Assembly (NCBI GenBank): GCA_947467315.1
Contig: CANIID010000008.1
Coordinates: 1 to 42,833 of the forward strand
Source: Betaproteobacteria bacterium
Lineage (GTDB): Bacteria > Pseudomonadota > Gammaproteobacteria > Burkholderiales > SG8-41
Direction: 5' to 3'
DNA length: 42,833 bases
The stretch's first letter is position 1. Each line of letters starts with the position of its first letter. Positions 23,466 through 31,027 of this stretch are shown in pieces. The notes under the pieces are model-generated. The model did no database searches, had not been told where the DNA came from, and was given only the letters and a program-made list of their open reading frames with translations. A program made the position numbers and the translations under genes.

Positions 23466-24449
23466 ATGAAGACAATTTTCGGCGGGTGGGTGGCGATACT
23501 GGCGGTTCCGTTCGCGGCGATTGCGCAGCCCCAACTGCCTATTTCGCAGTCGCCGTTTCCGAGCAAGCCGGTGCGTTTCATCGTGCCGTTTCCGCCCGGT
23601 GGCGGCGCCGATGTGATTGGCCGTGTCATTTCACAAAGGCTGACAGAGAAATGGGGGCAGCAACTGGTGATCGACAATCGCGCCGGCGCGGGCGGCAACA
23701 TCGCGGCCGAGCTGGCGGCGGGCGCGCCGCCGGATGGACACACCCTGTTTCAATTCAATATCGCCAATGCGATCTCGCCCGGTTTGTACAAAAAACTCAA
23801 TTACGATCCGATCAAAGATTTCAGTGCGGTGACGCTGCTGGCCACCTCGCCGTTCGTGCTGGTGACGCATCCCTCGGTGAAAGCCGCCTCGGTGCAGGAG
23901 CTGATCGCGCTGGCGAAATCGCAGCCGGGCAAGTTGATCTATGCCTCGTCGGGCAACGGCGGGCCCTCGCATCTGTCGGCTGAAATGCTCAAGTCCATGG
24001 CGGGTATCCAGATGACGCATGTGCCGTACAAAGGCATTGCGACGGTGATCAATGATTTGTTGTCGGGACAGGTTCAAGTGACGTTTACCGTGCCGGCGTC
24101 CGGATTGCCGCATGTCAAAACCGGAAGGTTGCGTGCGCTGGCGGTCACCACGGCCAAACGCAGCGCCATTGTGCCGGAGTTGCCGACCATTGCCGAAGCG
24201 GGCGTGCCGGGCTACGACACCAGCACCTGGTATGCGGTGGTGGTACCGGTGGGAACGCCGCGCCCGATAATCGCCAAACTGCACGCCGACATCACGCAGG
24301 TGTTGCAACTGCCCGATGTGCGCGAACGGCTGACCAGCGTGGGCGTCGATCTGGTGGGCAGTACGCCGGAATTTCTGGCGCAATTTATCCAGTCGGAGAT
24401 CATCAAGTTGGGCCGCCTGATCAAACTTTCTGATGCGCGGATAGACTGA
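23466..24449 (+). CDS. TctC/Bug-family periplasmic receptor (copy 4)
   Basis: 327 residues. The signal peptide VAILAVPFAAIAQ ends before PQLPISQSPFPSKPVR, so the mature N-terminus is some ten residues longer than in the sister proteins. Segments: PFPPGGGADVIGR, LVIDNRAGAGGNIAAELAAG, LFQFNIANAISPGLY, YASSGNGGPSHLSAEML, HVPYKGIATVINDLLSGQ. The YKGIATVI segment deviates from the common YKGGxP, so the ligand pocket probably differs. The flavoprotein gene starts 3 bases after the stop; the two form one transcription unit and presumably serve the same compound. Confidence 0.95.
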   Translation: MKTIFGGWVAILAVPFAAIAQPQLPISQSPFPSKPVRFIVPFPPGGGADVIGRVISQRLTEKWGQQLVIDNRAGAGGNIAAELAAGAPPDGHTLFQFNIANAISPGLYKKLNYDPIKDFSAVTLLATSPFVLVTHPSVKAASVQELIALAKSQPGKLIYASSGNGGPSHLSAEMLKSMAGIQMTHVPYKGIATVINDLLSGQVQVTFTVPASGLPHVKTGRLRALAVTTAKRSAIVPELPTIAEAGVPGYDTSTWYAVVVPVGTPRPIIAKLHADITQVLQLPDVRERLTSVGVDLVGSTPEFLAQFIQSEIIKLGRLIKLSDARID

Positions 24450-24452
24450 GAA

Positions 24453-25943
24453 ATGCCAATGAAAACAGATGTAGTGGTGGTGGGCGGCGGCGGCACGGGT
24501 GTGGCGGCAGCCATTGGGGCACGAAGCCAGGGCGTCAACGTCGTGCTGCTGGAAAAGAACGCAACGCTCGGCGGCACCACGGCGCGCTCCATCGGCTCGA
24601 TCAGCGCCACGCAGACGGCGGATCAAAAACGCGCGGGCATCGTGGATACGCCGGATGAGCATTTCGAGGACATGGGCAAGTTCTCCCAGGAGCATGGCGA
24701 TCGGCCGGACAATGATGCGCTGGCGCGCATTCTTGTGGACAACGTGCCGGAAACCGTGCGTTTGCTGTCCGAATGGGGTGTGGTGTTTCTGGGGCCGCTC
24801 GACGAGCCGCCGCACCGCAAGCCGCGCATGCATCAGATCATGCCCAACTCGGCGGCGTATATTTTTCATTGCGAACGCCATGCGCGAAAAATCGGCGTGG
24901 ACATCGTGACGCAGGCGCGGGCGCGCAAGCTGCTGGTGAGCAATGGCGAGGTGATCGGTGTCGAGTTTGAACGCGCGGATGGCACGGTAGAAACCATCGA
25001 GGCCACGCGCGGCGTGATTCTGGCGGCGGGCGACTATGCGGCTGACCCGGAATTCAAAGGCAAATTCATTTCACCCGCGGTGGGCGCGACCGAAGCGGTG
25101 AACCCCACCAACACCGGCGACGGTCACCGCATGGCGCTGGCACTCGGCGCGCGCATTATCAATCAGGACATGTTTGGCGGCGGCATGCGCTTCGTGCGTC
25201 CGCCGAAACCGGCGTGGCAAAGCCGCCTGCCGCCGTGGCGCTGGTTGATGCGTGCCTCGAATCTGGCGTTGCGCATCGCGCCGAAATCCGCGGTGCGGCA
25301 ATTTCTCATGGGCTTTGTCACCACGGTGGTGGTGCCGGAGCGCGGGTTGTTTCGCGACGGCGGCATACTCATCAACAAAAAGGGCGAGCGTTTTGCCGAC
25401 GAAACCAAAGGCATGGTATTTGATATGGCCTATCAGCCGGACGGCGTTGGCTATATTTTCTTTGATGGCGGCGTTGCCAAAAAATATACGCAGTGGCCGC
25501 ATTATGTTTCAACCGCGCCCGGCATCGCGTTCGCGTATTTGCAGGATTACGAAAAGACGCGGCCCGATTTGTTCCGTCGTGGCGAAACGCTGGAGGCGCT
25601 GGCGGGCAAGCTCGGCATGGATGCCGCCACGCTGCAAAACACCGTGCAAACCTATAATGCGTCAACCGACGCGCGCGGCGCGCGTCTCGCAATCGGCGGC
25701 GGCCCGTACTACGTGCTGGGGCCGGTGAAGAATTACATCAATTACACCGACGGCGGCCTGGCGATCAACACTAGCCTGCAAGTGCTGGGCAAGGACGATG
25801 TGCCGATACCGCGCCTGTATGCGGCGGGCGCTACGGGGCAGGGCGGGTTGTTGCTGAAGGGACACGGCAATCACCTGGGGTGGGGCTTTACCTCGGGGCG
25901 GTTGGCGGGGCAAACCGCGGCGCGGCTTGCGCCGAGGGCGTGA
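24453..25943 (+). CDS. FAD-dependent oxidoreductase, fumarate reductase/KstD-like (copy 2)
   Basis: 496 residues. FAD motif DVVVVGGGGTGVAAA (Gly11-Gly14), Glu34 in LLEKN, GGTTARSIGSISATQT, VILAAGDYAADPEF and the C-terminal YAAGATGQGGLLLKGHGNHLGWG. It aligns through its whole length with copy 1 (13540-15057), including PHRKPRMHQIMPNSAAY and KYTQWPHYVSTAPGIAFAYLQDY, so they are true paralogues, one on each side of the divergent operons. No Tat or Sec signal. The ATG at 24453 has only a weak purine tract (GAGAA) and is probably translated by coupling with the TctC gene. Reaction: hydride transfer to or from an alpha-beta C-C bond; substrate unknown. Confidence 0.9.
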   Translation: MPMKTDVVVVGGGGTGVAAAIGARSQGVNVVLLEKNATLGGTTARSIGSISATQTADQKRAGIVDTPDEHFEDMGKFSQEHGDRPDNDALARILVDNVPETVRLLSEWGVVFLGPLDEPPHRKPRMHQIMPNSAAYIFHCERHARKIGVDIVTQARARKLLVSNGEVIGVEFERADGTVETIEATRGVILAAGDYAADPEFKGKFISPAVGATEAVNPTNTGDGHRMALALGARIINQDMFGGGMRFVRPPKPAWQSRLPPWRWLMRASNLALRIAPKSAVRQFLMGFVTTVVVPERGLFRDGGILINKKGERFADETKGMVFDMAYQPDGVGYIFFDGGVAKKYTQWPHYVSTAPGIAFAYLQDYEKTRPDLFRRGETLEALAGKLGMDAATLQNTVQTYNASTDARGARLAIGGGPYYVLGPVKNYINYTDGGLAINTSLQVLGKDDVPIPRLYAAGATGQGGLLLKGHGNHLGWGFTSGRLAGQTAARLAPRA

Positions 25944-25984
25944 AACCGTGTCTGGTACGGGCAATTAAAGGGTAAAAACCTACC

Positions 25985-26071
25985 CCGTCGTTCCCGCGCA
26001 GGCGGGAACCTATAACACCGTGCCACTAGCGACGGCTTATGGATTCCCGCCTGCGCGGGAATGACGGGTAG
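25985..26071. repeat. Inverted pair of TTCCCGC-GCGGGAA palindromic repeats
   Basis: The left unit contains CGTTCCCGCGCAGGCGGGAA and the right unit GGATTCCCGCCTGCGCGGGA followed by ATGACGGG; they are inverted copies with about 30 bases between. Same family as 6904-7012. It lies between the flavoprotein and the following gene. Confidence 0.78.
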
Positions 26072-26118
26072 GTGAAGTGTTGCTGCGAGCTTAACGATCA
26101 ATCAACAAGAGAGCGAGA

Positions 26119-26766
26119 ATGAAAATGGCAGAACCCAAAAAAGGCAAAGGCTTCCTCATGGTCACCATGGAACCCACACCCGCCTACGACGAGGAATTCA
26201 ACGACTGGTACGACATGGAGCACATACCCGACCGCACCTTGATTCCCGGCTTCGAGACGGGCCGGCGCTTTGTGTGCCTGAGCGGCTGGCCGCGCTATTT
26301 GTCGATGTACGATCTGACGACCATCGATGTGCTGGAAGGCGACGCTTACAAGAGCCGTTCATGGAATGGCTTTACCGCGTGGACCAAACGCATGATGCAG
26401 AAAGTGCGTGGGCAATGGCGCGGCAGCGGCACGCAGATTTATCCGGGACAGGCGCTCACCGGCAATTTTTCGCGGCTGACGTTTTTGCGCTTTCGTGGGG
26501 CGCCCGATTCGCTGGCGGATCGCATCACCCAAGGCGTGCTGGCCAACTTTGAAAAGCGACCTGAAACCAAGCAGATCCGCATCCTGCGTTCGGACTACAA
26601 CAACCAGATCGATTACATCGGCTGGATTGAAGCCAGCGCGCCGTTTACCTCACCAATGGACGTGAAGCTCTTCGGTGATGCCGCGCCCTATCTGGACATT
26701 GTGAATGAATACACGCCGTACTGGACGCGCGGGCCGCTGGCGGGTGTGTTTGGTGAAAAGAAATAG
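26119..26766 (+). CDS. Dimeric alpha/beta-barrel-like protein, function unknown
   Basis: 215 residues. The N-terminal half has FNDWYDMEHIPDRTLIPGF followed by RRFVCLSGWPRYLSMYDL, the pattern of small ferredoxin-like alpha/beta-barrel proteins of the EthD/NIPSNAP type, where a conserved Trp-Tyr-x-x-Glu-His lines a pocket. The second half (FSRLTFLRFRG, DYIGWIEASAP) looks like another such domain with fewer conserved residues. No signal peptide. GAGAGCGAG precedes ATG 26119. The convergent neighbour at 26798 has the same motif (FNAWYDDEHLG), so the two are distant paralogues. Members are found in catabolic clusters, often without assigned function; a role in handling a reactive or aromatic intermediate is only a guess. 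Confidence 0.65.
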   Translation: MKMAEPKKGKGFLMVTMEPTPAYDEEFNDWYDMEHIPDRTLIPGFETGRRFVCLSGWPRYLSMYDLTTIDVLEGDAYKSRSWNGFTAWTKRMMQKVRGQWRGSGTQIYPGQALTGNFSRLTFLRFRGAPDSLADRITQGVLANFEKRPETKQIRILRSDYNNQIDYIGWIEASAPFTSPMDVKLFGDAAPYLDIVNEYTPYWTRGPLAGVFGEKK

Positions 26767-26770
26767 TTTT

Positions 26771-26800
26771 TTAAGTATTTGTTTTTAAACATTATTTTTA
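26771..26800 (+). repeat. AT-rich dispersed element, copy F
   Basis: Reads TTAAGTATTTGTTTTTAA followed by ACATTATTTTTA. It fills the whole 31-base gap between two convergent genes; its last three bases are the stop codon (TAA on the minus strand) of the gene at 26798. Confidence 0.72.
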
Positions 26801-27427
26801 CGTCTCCCGGCGTGTGCCGAATTTGTGCAACACGCGATAATCGCCTTTAAACCAGGCATGCTGTGCAAGCCGCGCGCGCCACGGCGTCGCGCGCGCTTCG
26901 TCGCGTTCTTTCGATTCCAGTGCGTGCAGATCGCGCAAATAGTGCAGCGCGATGTGTGTCCAGCCACCGACCTGCGGCGCGTGAACCTTGAAGCGCCGGC
27001 ACATCGGCCAGTGCGGGCTTTTCAGCAGAATGCCGAGGTGTTCGTCGTCGTACCAGGCGTTGAAATCTTTTTCGCCTTCGGATGGAATGCTGAATAGCAC
27101 GGGATACAGTATTGGCGCCTCATGAAACGAGTCGCCGGTGCCGGGCGCGATCTGCTGGTTCATGAAGGTCGCGACGTGGCGCTCGCTGGAAATTATCGAC
27201 TCATGGGCGGGCGCAGGCAGCGCGCCTTGCAACGCGCCGGCATCCGCGTTCGATTCAAACACCGCCACGTAGGTCGCGCGCAGTGGACTGCCGTAACACT
27301 GCACGTTCAGCATTTGACCGGTGGCCAGTACTGACGGAACATAGTGATTCTGATGCCACACGTCGAAGGCAAATCCGCCTTCGCGCTTAACCGTAATGGC
27401 GTCGTAAACAATCGTTTTGCCTTGCAT
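26798..27427 (-). CDS. Dimeric alpha/beta-barrel-like protein, two-domain, function unknown
   Basis: 209 residues. Two similar halves can be seen: FDVWHQNHYVPSVLATG with YVAVFESN in the first, and FNAWYDDEHLGILLKS with RRFKVHAP and HIALHYLRDLHALES in the second. This is the repeated beta-alpha-beta layout of EthD/NIPSNAP-like barrels. The start ATG 27427 has AGAGGAAAT upstream. It points away from TctC copy 5, with only 35 bases between the starts, so the two promoters must overlap. Its stop codon is formed by AT-rich element copy F. Function cannot be assigned from the sequence. Confidence 0.65.
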   Translation of the reverse strand: MQGKTIVYDAITVKREGGFAFDVWHQNHYVPSVLATGQMLNVQCYGSPLRATYVAVFESNADAGALQGALPAPAHESIISSERHVATFMNQQIAPGTGDSFHEAPILYPVLFSIPSEGEKDFNAWYDDEHLGILLKSPHWPMCRRFKVHAPQVGGWTHIALHYLRDLHALESKERDEARATPWRARLAQHAWFKGDYRVLHKFGTRRET

Positions 27428-27462
27428 GGGATTTCCTCTGTGAAACGGTATTTTGCCATGCG

Positions 27463-28470
27463 ATGCAATGGAGGCGTAGCGCGTTGCTGAAAATCTTGCG
27501 GAAAAAATTCGTTCGCTTAATCGCCGGTCTGCTGCTCGGTTTTGTGGCTTGCGCGCCTTGCCTTGCGGCCTACCCCGACAAACCCATACGCATCGTCACG
27601 CCGTTTCCCGCTGGCAGTGTCACCGATATTGTGGCGCGCCCAATGGCGACGAAACTCAGCGAAGCCTGGGGCGTGCCGGTGATTGTGGATAACCGCACGG
27701 GCGCGGGTGGCACCGTGGCGGGCGATGTGGTGGCGAAAGCGCCGCCGGATGGCTACACGCTGGTGATCGGCGCCACCGGTCTAGCGATTGTGAATGCGTT
27801 GATCTACAGCAAAATGCCCTATGACTCGCAACGCGCGTTTGCGCCGGTCACGATGGCGGCGACGGCGGGGATGATGCTGGTGGTGCATCCGTCGATACCG
27901 TTGCAGAACGTGAAGGACCTCATCACGCTGGGCAAACGCCGCCCCGGACAGTTTACGTATGGCTCGTCGGGCAACGGCTCAACACCGCATCTGGGCGCGG
28001 TGCTGTTTACCTCGATGACGGGCGTGCAGATGATTCACGTGCCGTACAAAGGCGGCAGCCCGCAATACACCATTGATTTAATTACCGGACGCCTTGAACT
28101 CGCGTTTGCCAGCATGGCGCCGGTGATTCCGCATGTGAAAAGCGGACGGTTACGACTGCTGGGCACCTCGTCGAATAAACGCGATCCGCAGTTTCCGGAG
28201 GTGCCGACCATCGCCGAATCCGGCGTGCCGGGCTACGACATGCGCTCGTGGTATGGCGTTCTGGCAACCGCAGGCACGCCGCCGGCGGTGATTGAAAAAC
28301 TGAATGGCGAACTGGCGCGTATTCTCGCGCTGCCGGACGTGCGCACGCTGTATCTCGTGGGCGGGTTGCACGCCACCAGCAGCAGTGCGGCTGAGTTTGC
28401 CGCCTACATCGCGAGCGAGCGTGAAAAATGGACCAAGGTCGCGAAGGCCGGCGGCATCAGGGCGGAATGA
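27463..28470 (+). CDS. TctC/Bug-family periplasmic receptor (copy 5)
   Basis: 335 residues with a long, strongly basic signal peptide (about 35 residues, RRSALLKILRKKFVRLIAGL then LLGFVACAPCLAA, cut before YPDKPIR). Segments: PFPAGSVTDIVAR (Ser-Val in place of the usual Gly-Gly), VIVDNRTGAGGTVAGDVVAK, GATGLAIVNALIY, YGSSGNGSTPHLGAVLF and HVPYKGGSPQYTIDLITG. The altered AGSVTD loop near the carboxylate site hints at a different ligand. A later in-frame start is possible but would cut the basic leader. Its stop overlaps the next TctC start (ATGA). Confidence 0.93.
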   Translation: MQWRRSALLKILRKKFVRLIAGLLLGFVACAPCLAAYPDKPIRIVTPFPAGSVTDIVARPMATKLSEAWGVPVIVDNRTGAGGTVAGDVVAKAPPDGYTLVIGATGLAIVNALIYSKMPYDSQRAFAPVTMAATAGMMLVVHPSIPLQNVKDLITLGKRRPGQFTYGSSGNGSTPHLGAVLFTSMTGVQMIHVPYKGGSPQYTIDLITGRLELAFASMAPVIPHVKSGRLRLLGTSSNKRDPQFPEVPTIAESGVPGYDMRSWYGVLATAGTPPAVIEKLNGELARILALPDVRTLYLVGGLHATSSSAAEFAAYIASEREKWTKVAKAGGIRAE

Positions 28471-29435
28471 TGGTGATGCGTGTTGCGGCGTGTGTTGGAT
28501 TCACACTGCTTGCGGCGGGCATTGCGCAGGCGGCAAGCTGGAAACCCGACAAGCCCGTGCGCCTGCTGATCCCGTTCGCGCCCGGCGGTGGCGCCGATGC
28601 GCTGTCGCGCGCGCTCACGCCCAAGTTGCACGACGCGCTGGGCCAGCCGTGGGTGAACGACAATCGCGGCGGCGCGGGCGGCAACATCGCTGCCGAGATC
28701 GTGGTGCGCGCCAATCCCGACGGGCAGACGGTATTTTTCGGCTTCAGCAATGTGCTGACCGTGAACCCGCTGATGTACAAGCTGCCGTTTGATCCGGTGA
28801 AAGAATTGATTCCGGTCGCCATGCTCAATTCGGGACACTACATGCTGGTGCTGCACCCCGGCGTGAAGGCCGATAATTTTGGCGAGTTCATCGCGCTCGC
28901 CAAAGGCAAGGCGGGGGCGTTGAGCTATGGCTCGTCCGGCATCGGCACGCCGCTGCATCTGGCGGCGGAGTTGTTCAAGGCGCGCACCGGTGCGCAATTG
29001 ACGCATGTGCCGTACAAGGGCGGCGGCCCGGCGTCGATCGCTGTGCTGGCGGGCGAGGTGCAGGTGTTATTCGGCAGCCTGCCGTCGGTGTTGCCGCATG
29101 TGAAAGGCGGTCGGCTGAAAGCGCTGGCGGTTACCGGGCCCAAGCGCGCGGTTGTCGCACCGGAAATTCCGACCATCGCTGAACTGGGGCAAAAAGATTT
29201 TGAAGTCACCTCGTGGTATGGTTTTTTTCTGCCGTTGCGCACGCCGGACATCGTGGTGAAAACCCTGATGGACGAGTCACGCAAAATGCTGGATCTGCCC
29301 GATGTCAAAGAGACCATCGCACGGCTCGGGCTTGAACCGGCCTACAAACCCGGCGCGGAGTTTGCGCGTCACATCCGGCTGGAGACGGAGACCTGGGCCA
29401 GGGTGATCAAGTCAGCGGGGATACGGGCGGAGTAA
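28467..29435 (+). CDS. TctC/Bug-family periplasmic receptor (copy 6)
   Basis: 322 residues from ATG 28467, which shares ATGA with the stop of copy 5; further in-frame ATGs lie at 28470 and 28476. The signal peptide is RVAACVGFTLLAAGIAQA, cut before ASWKPDKPVR. Segments: PFAPGGGADALSR, WVNDNRGGAGGNIAAEIVVR, FFGFSNVLTVNPLMYKLPF, YGSSGIGTPLHLAAELFK and HVPYKGGGPASIAVLAGE. It differs strongly from copy 5 despite the coupling, but is close to copy 8 (GFNTILTVNPTLYKLGF, GTPLHLAAELF). Two receptors made from one coupled message suggests binding of two related compounds. An MmgE/PrpD gene follows. Confidence 0.94.
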   Translation: MMVMRVAACVGFTLLAAGIAQAASWKPDKPVRLLIPFAPGGGADALSRALTPKLHDALGQPWVNDNRGGAGGNIAAEIVVRANPDGQTVFFGFSNVLTVNPLMYKLPFDPVKELIPVAMLNSGHYMLVLHPGVKADNFGEFIALAKGKAGALSYGSSGIGTPLHLAAELFKARTGAQLTHVPYKGGGPASIAVLAGEVQVLFGSLPSVLPHVKGGRLKALAVTGPKRAVVAPEIPTIAELGQKDFEVTSWYGFFLPLRTPDIVVKTLMDESRKMLDLPDVKETIARLGLEPAYKPGAEFARHIRLETETWARVIKSAGIRAE

Positions 29436-29504
29436 ATGCATTTCGCCGTTCGGTGGCTGCAAGGCTTTCGACTACAATCGGCGCATCATCAAGGAGTATT
29501 TGCC

Positions 29505-30899
29505 ATGGACCAAACCGAAAAAACCAATCTGTCTTCCGCTAAAAGCGAAACCCAAACGCTGTGCGAATTTCTCGCAGCGATACGTTATGAATCGTTGCCG
29601 CAAGATGTAGTCTTGCGTACCGAAGATTTTTTTCTCGATTGGCTGGGCTCCGGGCTGGCAGGCAAAGGCTCGCGTCCCGTGCTGGTGCTGGAACAGTTTG
29701 CCAAGTCTATGGGCCCGGCGACGGGTCCAGCAGAAATTCTCACCACGCGCGGACGCACCTCGCCGTTTTTTGCCGCGCTGATCAATGGCGCGGCCTCGCA
29801 TGTGGTCGAGCAGGACGACGTGCATAACGGTTCGGTGTATCACCCGGCAACCGTGGTGTTTCCCGCCGTGTTGGCGGCAGCGCAGGAAGTCGGCGCCTCC
29901 GGCAAAGATTTGATCGCCGCTTCAGTGGCGGGTTACGAATGTGGCGTGCGCGTGGGTGAGTTTCTCGGCCGCTCGCACTACAAGGTATTTCACACCACCG
30001 GCACCGCGGGCAAGCTCGCGGCGGCGGCGGGTGTGGCGCACCTGCTCAAACTCGATGCACAAAAAATGCAGCATTGCATCGGCTCGGCCGGCACCATGGC
30101 CGCGGGGCTGTGGGAGTTTTTGCGTGACGCGGCTGATTCCAAGCAGTTGCACACAGCGAAAGCGGCGGCGGATGGCCTGATGGCGGCCTACATCGCGCGC
30201 GATGGTTTCACCGGCGCGCATCGCATCCTCGAAGGCAAACAGGGCATGGCGGCGGGCATGTCGAGCGACGCCGACCCCGCGAAACTGATCGACGGCCTCG
30301 GCACGCGCTGGGGCATGACTGAAACCTCGTTCAAGTTTCATGCCTCGTGCCGCCACACGCACCCGGCGGCGGATGCGCTGTTGAAGGTGATGCGTGACAA
30401 CCAGTTAAAGCACGACGACATTGTGAGTGTCACCGCGCATGTGCATCAGGGCGCCATAGACGTGCTGGGCCCGGTGACGGATCCGCAAACCATACATCAA
30501 TCGAAATTCTCCATGGGTTTTGTGCTCGCGCTGGCCGCGCTGCATGGGCGCGCGGGATTGGCGGATTTCACCGAGGCGTCACTGAAAGACCCAGCGACAC
30601 GCAGCTTTCACGACAAGGTGAAAATGGTGCTGGATCCGGTGGTCGATGGTGCGTATCCCAAGCGCTGGCTCGGCCACGTGACTGCCACTACCAAGGATGG
30701 TCGCAAACTCGAAGGCAAGGTGTCGTCACCCAAAGGCGATCCGGACAATACACTGTCGCGCCCGGAGATTGAAGACAAAGCCGTGCGGCTGGCCGGGTAC
30801 AACGGCGGCGCGGGCGAATCGGAAATGGGGCGGGTGATACAGCGGGTTTGGCGCTTGCGGGATGAAGTGAGCGTGCGGGATTTCTTGACGGTTGCGTAG
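29505..30899 (+). CDS. MmgE/PrpD-family protein (copy 2, divergent type)
   Basis: 464 residues from ATG 29505, which has a perfect AAGGAG eight bases upstream; an earlier frame start lacks such a site. Motifs are TEDFFLDWLGSGLAG, HVVEQDDVHNGSVYHPATVV (in place of the YLDFNDTY..GHPSD type of copies 1 and 3), YKVFHTTGTAGKLAAAAGVA and FKFHASCRHTHPAADAL. The second and last of these resemble the subgroup around cis-aconitate decarboxylase-like and uncharacterised PrpD proteins. The TAG stop is the start of a REP pair. It is placed between TctC copy 6 and the MetE-like gene. Expected activity: dehydration or decarboxylation of a polycarboxylate; substrate not known. Confidence 0.88.
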   Translation: MDQTEKTNLSSAKSETQTLCEFLAAIRYESLPQDVVLRTEDFFLDWLGSGLAGKGSRPVLVLEQFAKSMGPATGPAEILTTRGRTSPFFAALINGAASHVVEQDDVHNGSVYHPATVVFPAVLAAAQEVGASGKDLIAASVAGYECGVRVGEFLGRSHYKVFHTTGTAGKLAAAAGVAHLLKLDAQKMQHCIGSAGTMAAGLWEFLRDAADSKQLHTAKAAADGLMAAYIARDGFTGAHRILEGKQGMAAGMSSDADPAKLIDGLGTRWGMTETSFKFHASCRHTHPAADALLKVMRDNQLKHDDIVSVTAHVHQGAIDVLGPVTDPQTIHQSKFSMGFVLALAALHGRAGLADFTEASLKDPATRSFHDKVKMVLDPVVDGAYPKRWLGHVTATTKDGRKLEGKVSSPKGDPDNTLSRPEIEDKAVRLAGYNGGAGESEMGRVIQRVWRLRDEVSVRDFLTVA

Positions 30900-30986
30900 G
30901 GCGGAAAAGCGCTGCGCCTTCCGCCGCACGAAATCCTCTGTGTCGCATTTGCATTCGGCGGAAGGCGCTGCGCTTTTCCGCCCTAC
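30896..30986. repeat. REP pair (REPIN-like), GTAGGGCGGAAAAGCG arms, 91 bases
   Basis: Opens GTAGGGCGGAAAAGCGCTGC and closes GCTGCGCTTTTCCGCCCTAC. The central part includes CTGTGTCGCATTTGCATTC. The whole unit reappears at 33106-33196 in the opposite orientation with only a few changes. The GTAG start supplies the TAG stop of the MmgE/PrpD gene. Confidence 0.85.
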
Positions 30987-31027
30987 GTAACTCAAGGCAC
31001 GATAACTTCCATTGATCCACACACAAC

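Noticed and set aside
23631-24881. Open frame of 416 codons on the minus strand opposite TctC copy 4 and the flavoprotein
   Set aside because: It runs across two well-supported genes on the other strand and has a low-complexity Arg/His composition without any motif.
6904-26071. TTCCCGC-GCGGGAA inverted repeats as insertion-sequence ends or att sites
   Set aside because: No transposase or integrase lies between or beside them, the units are only about 25 bases, and they occur as isolated intergenic hairpins including a single one at 37870.
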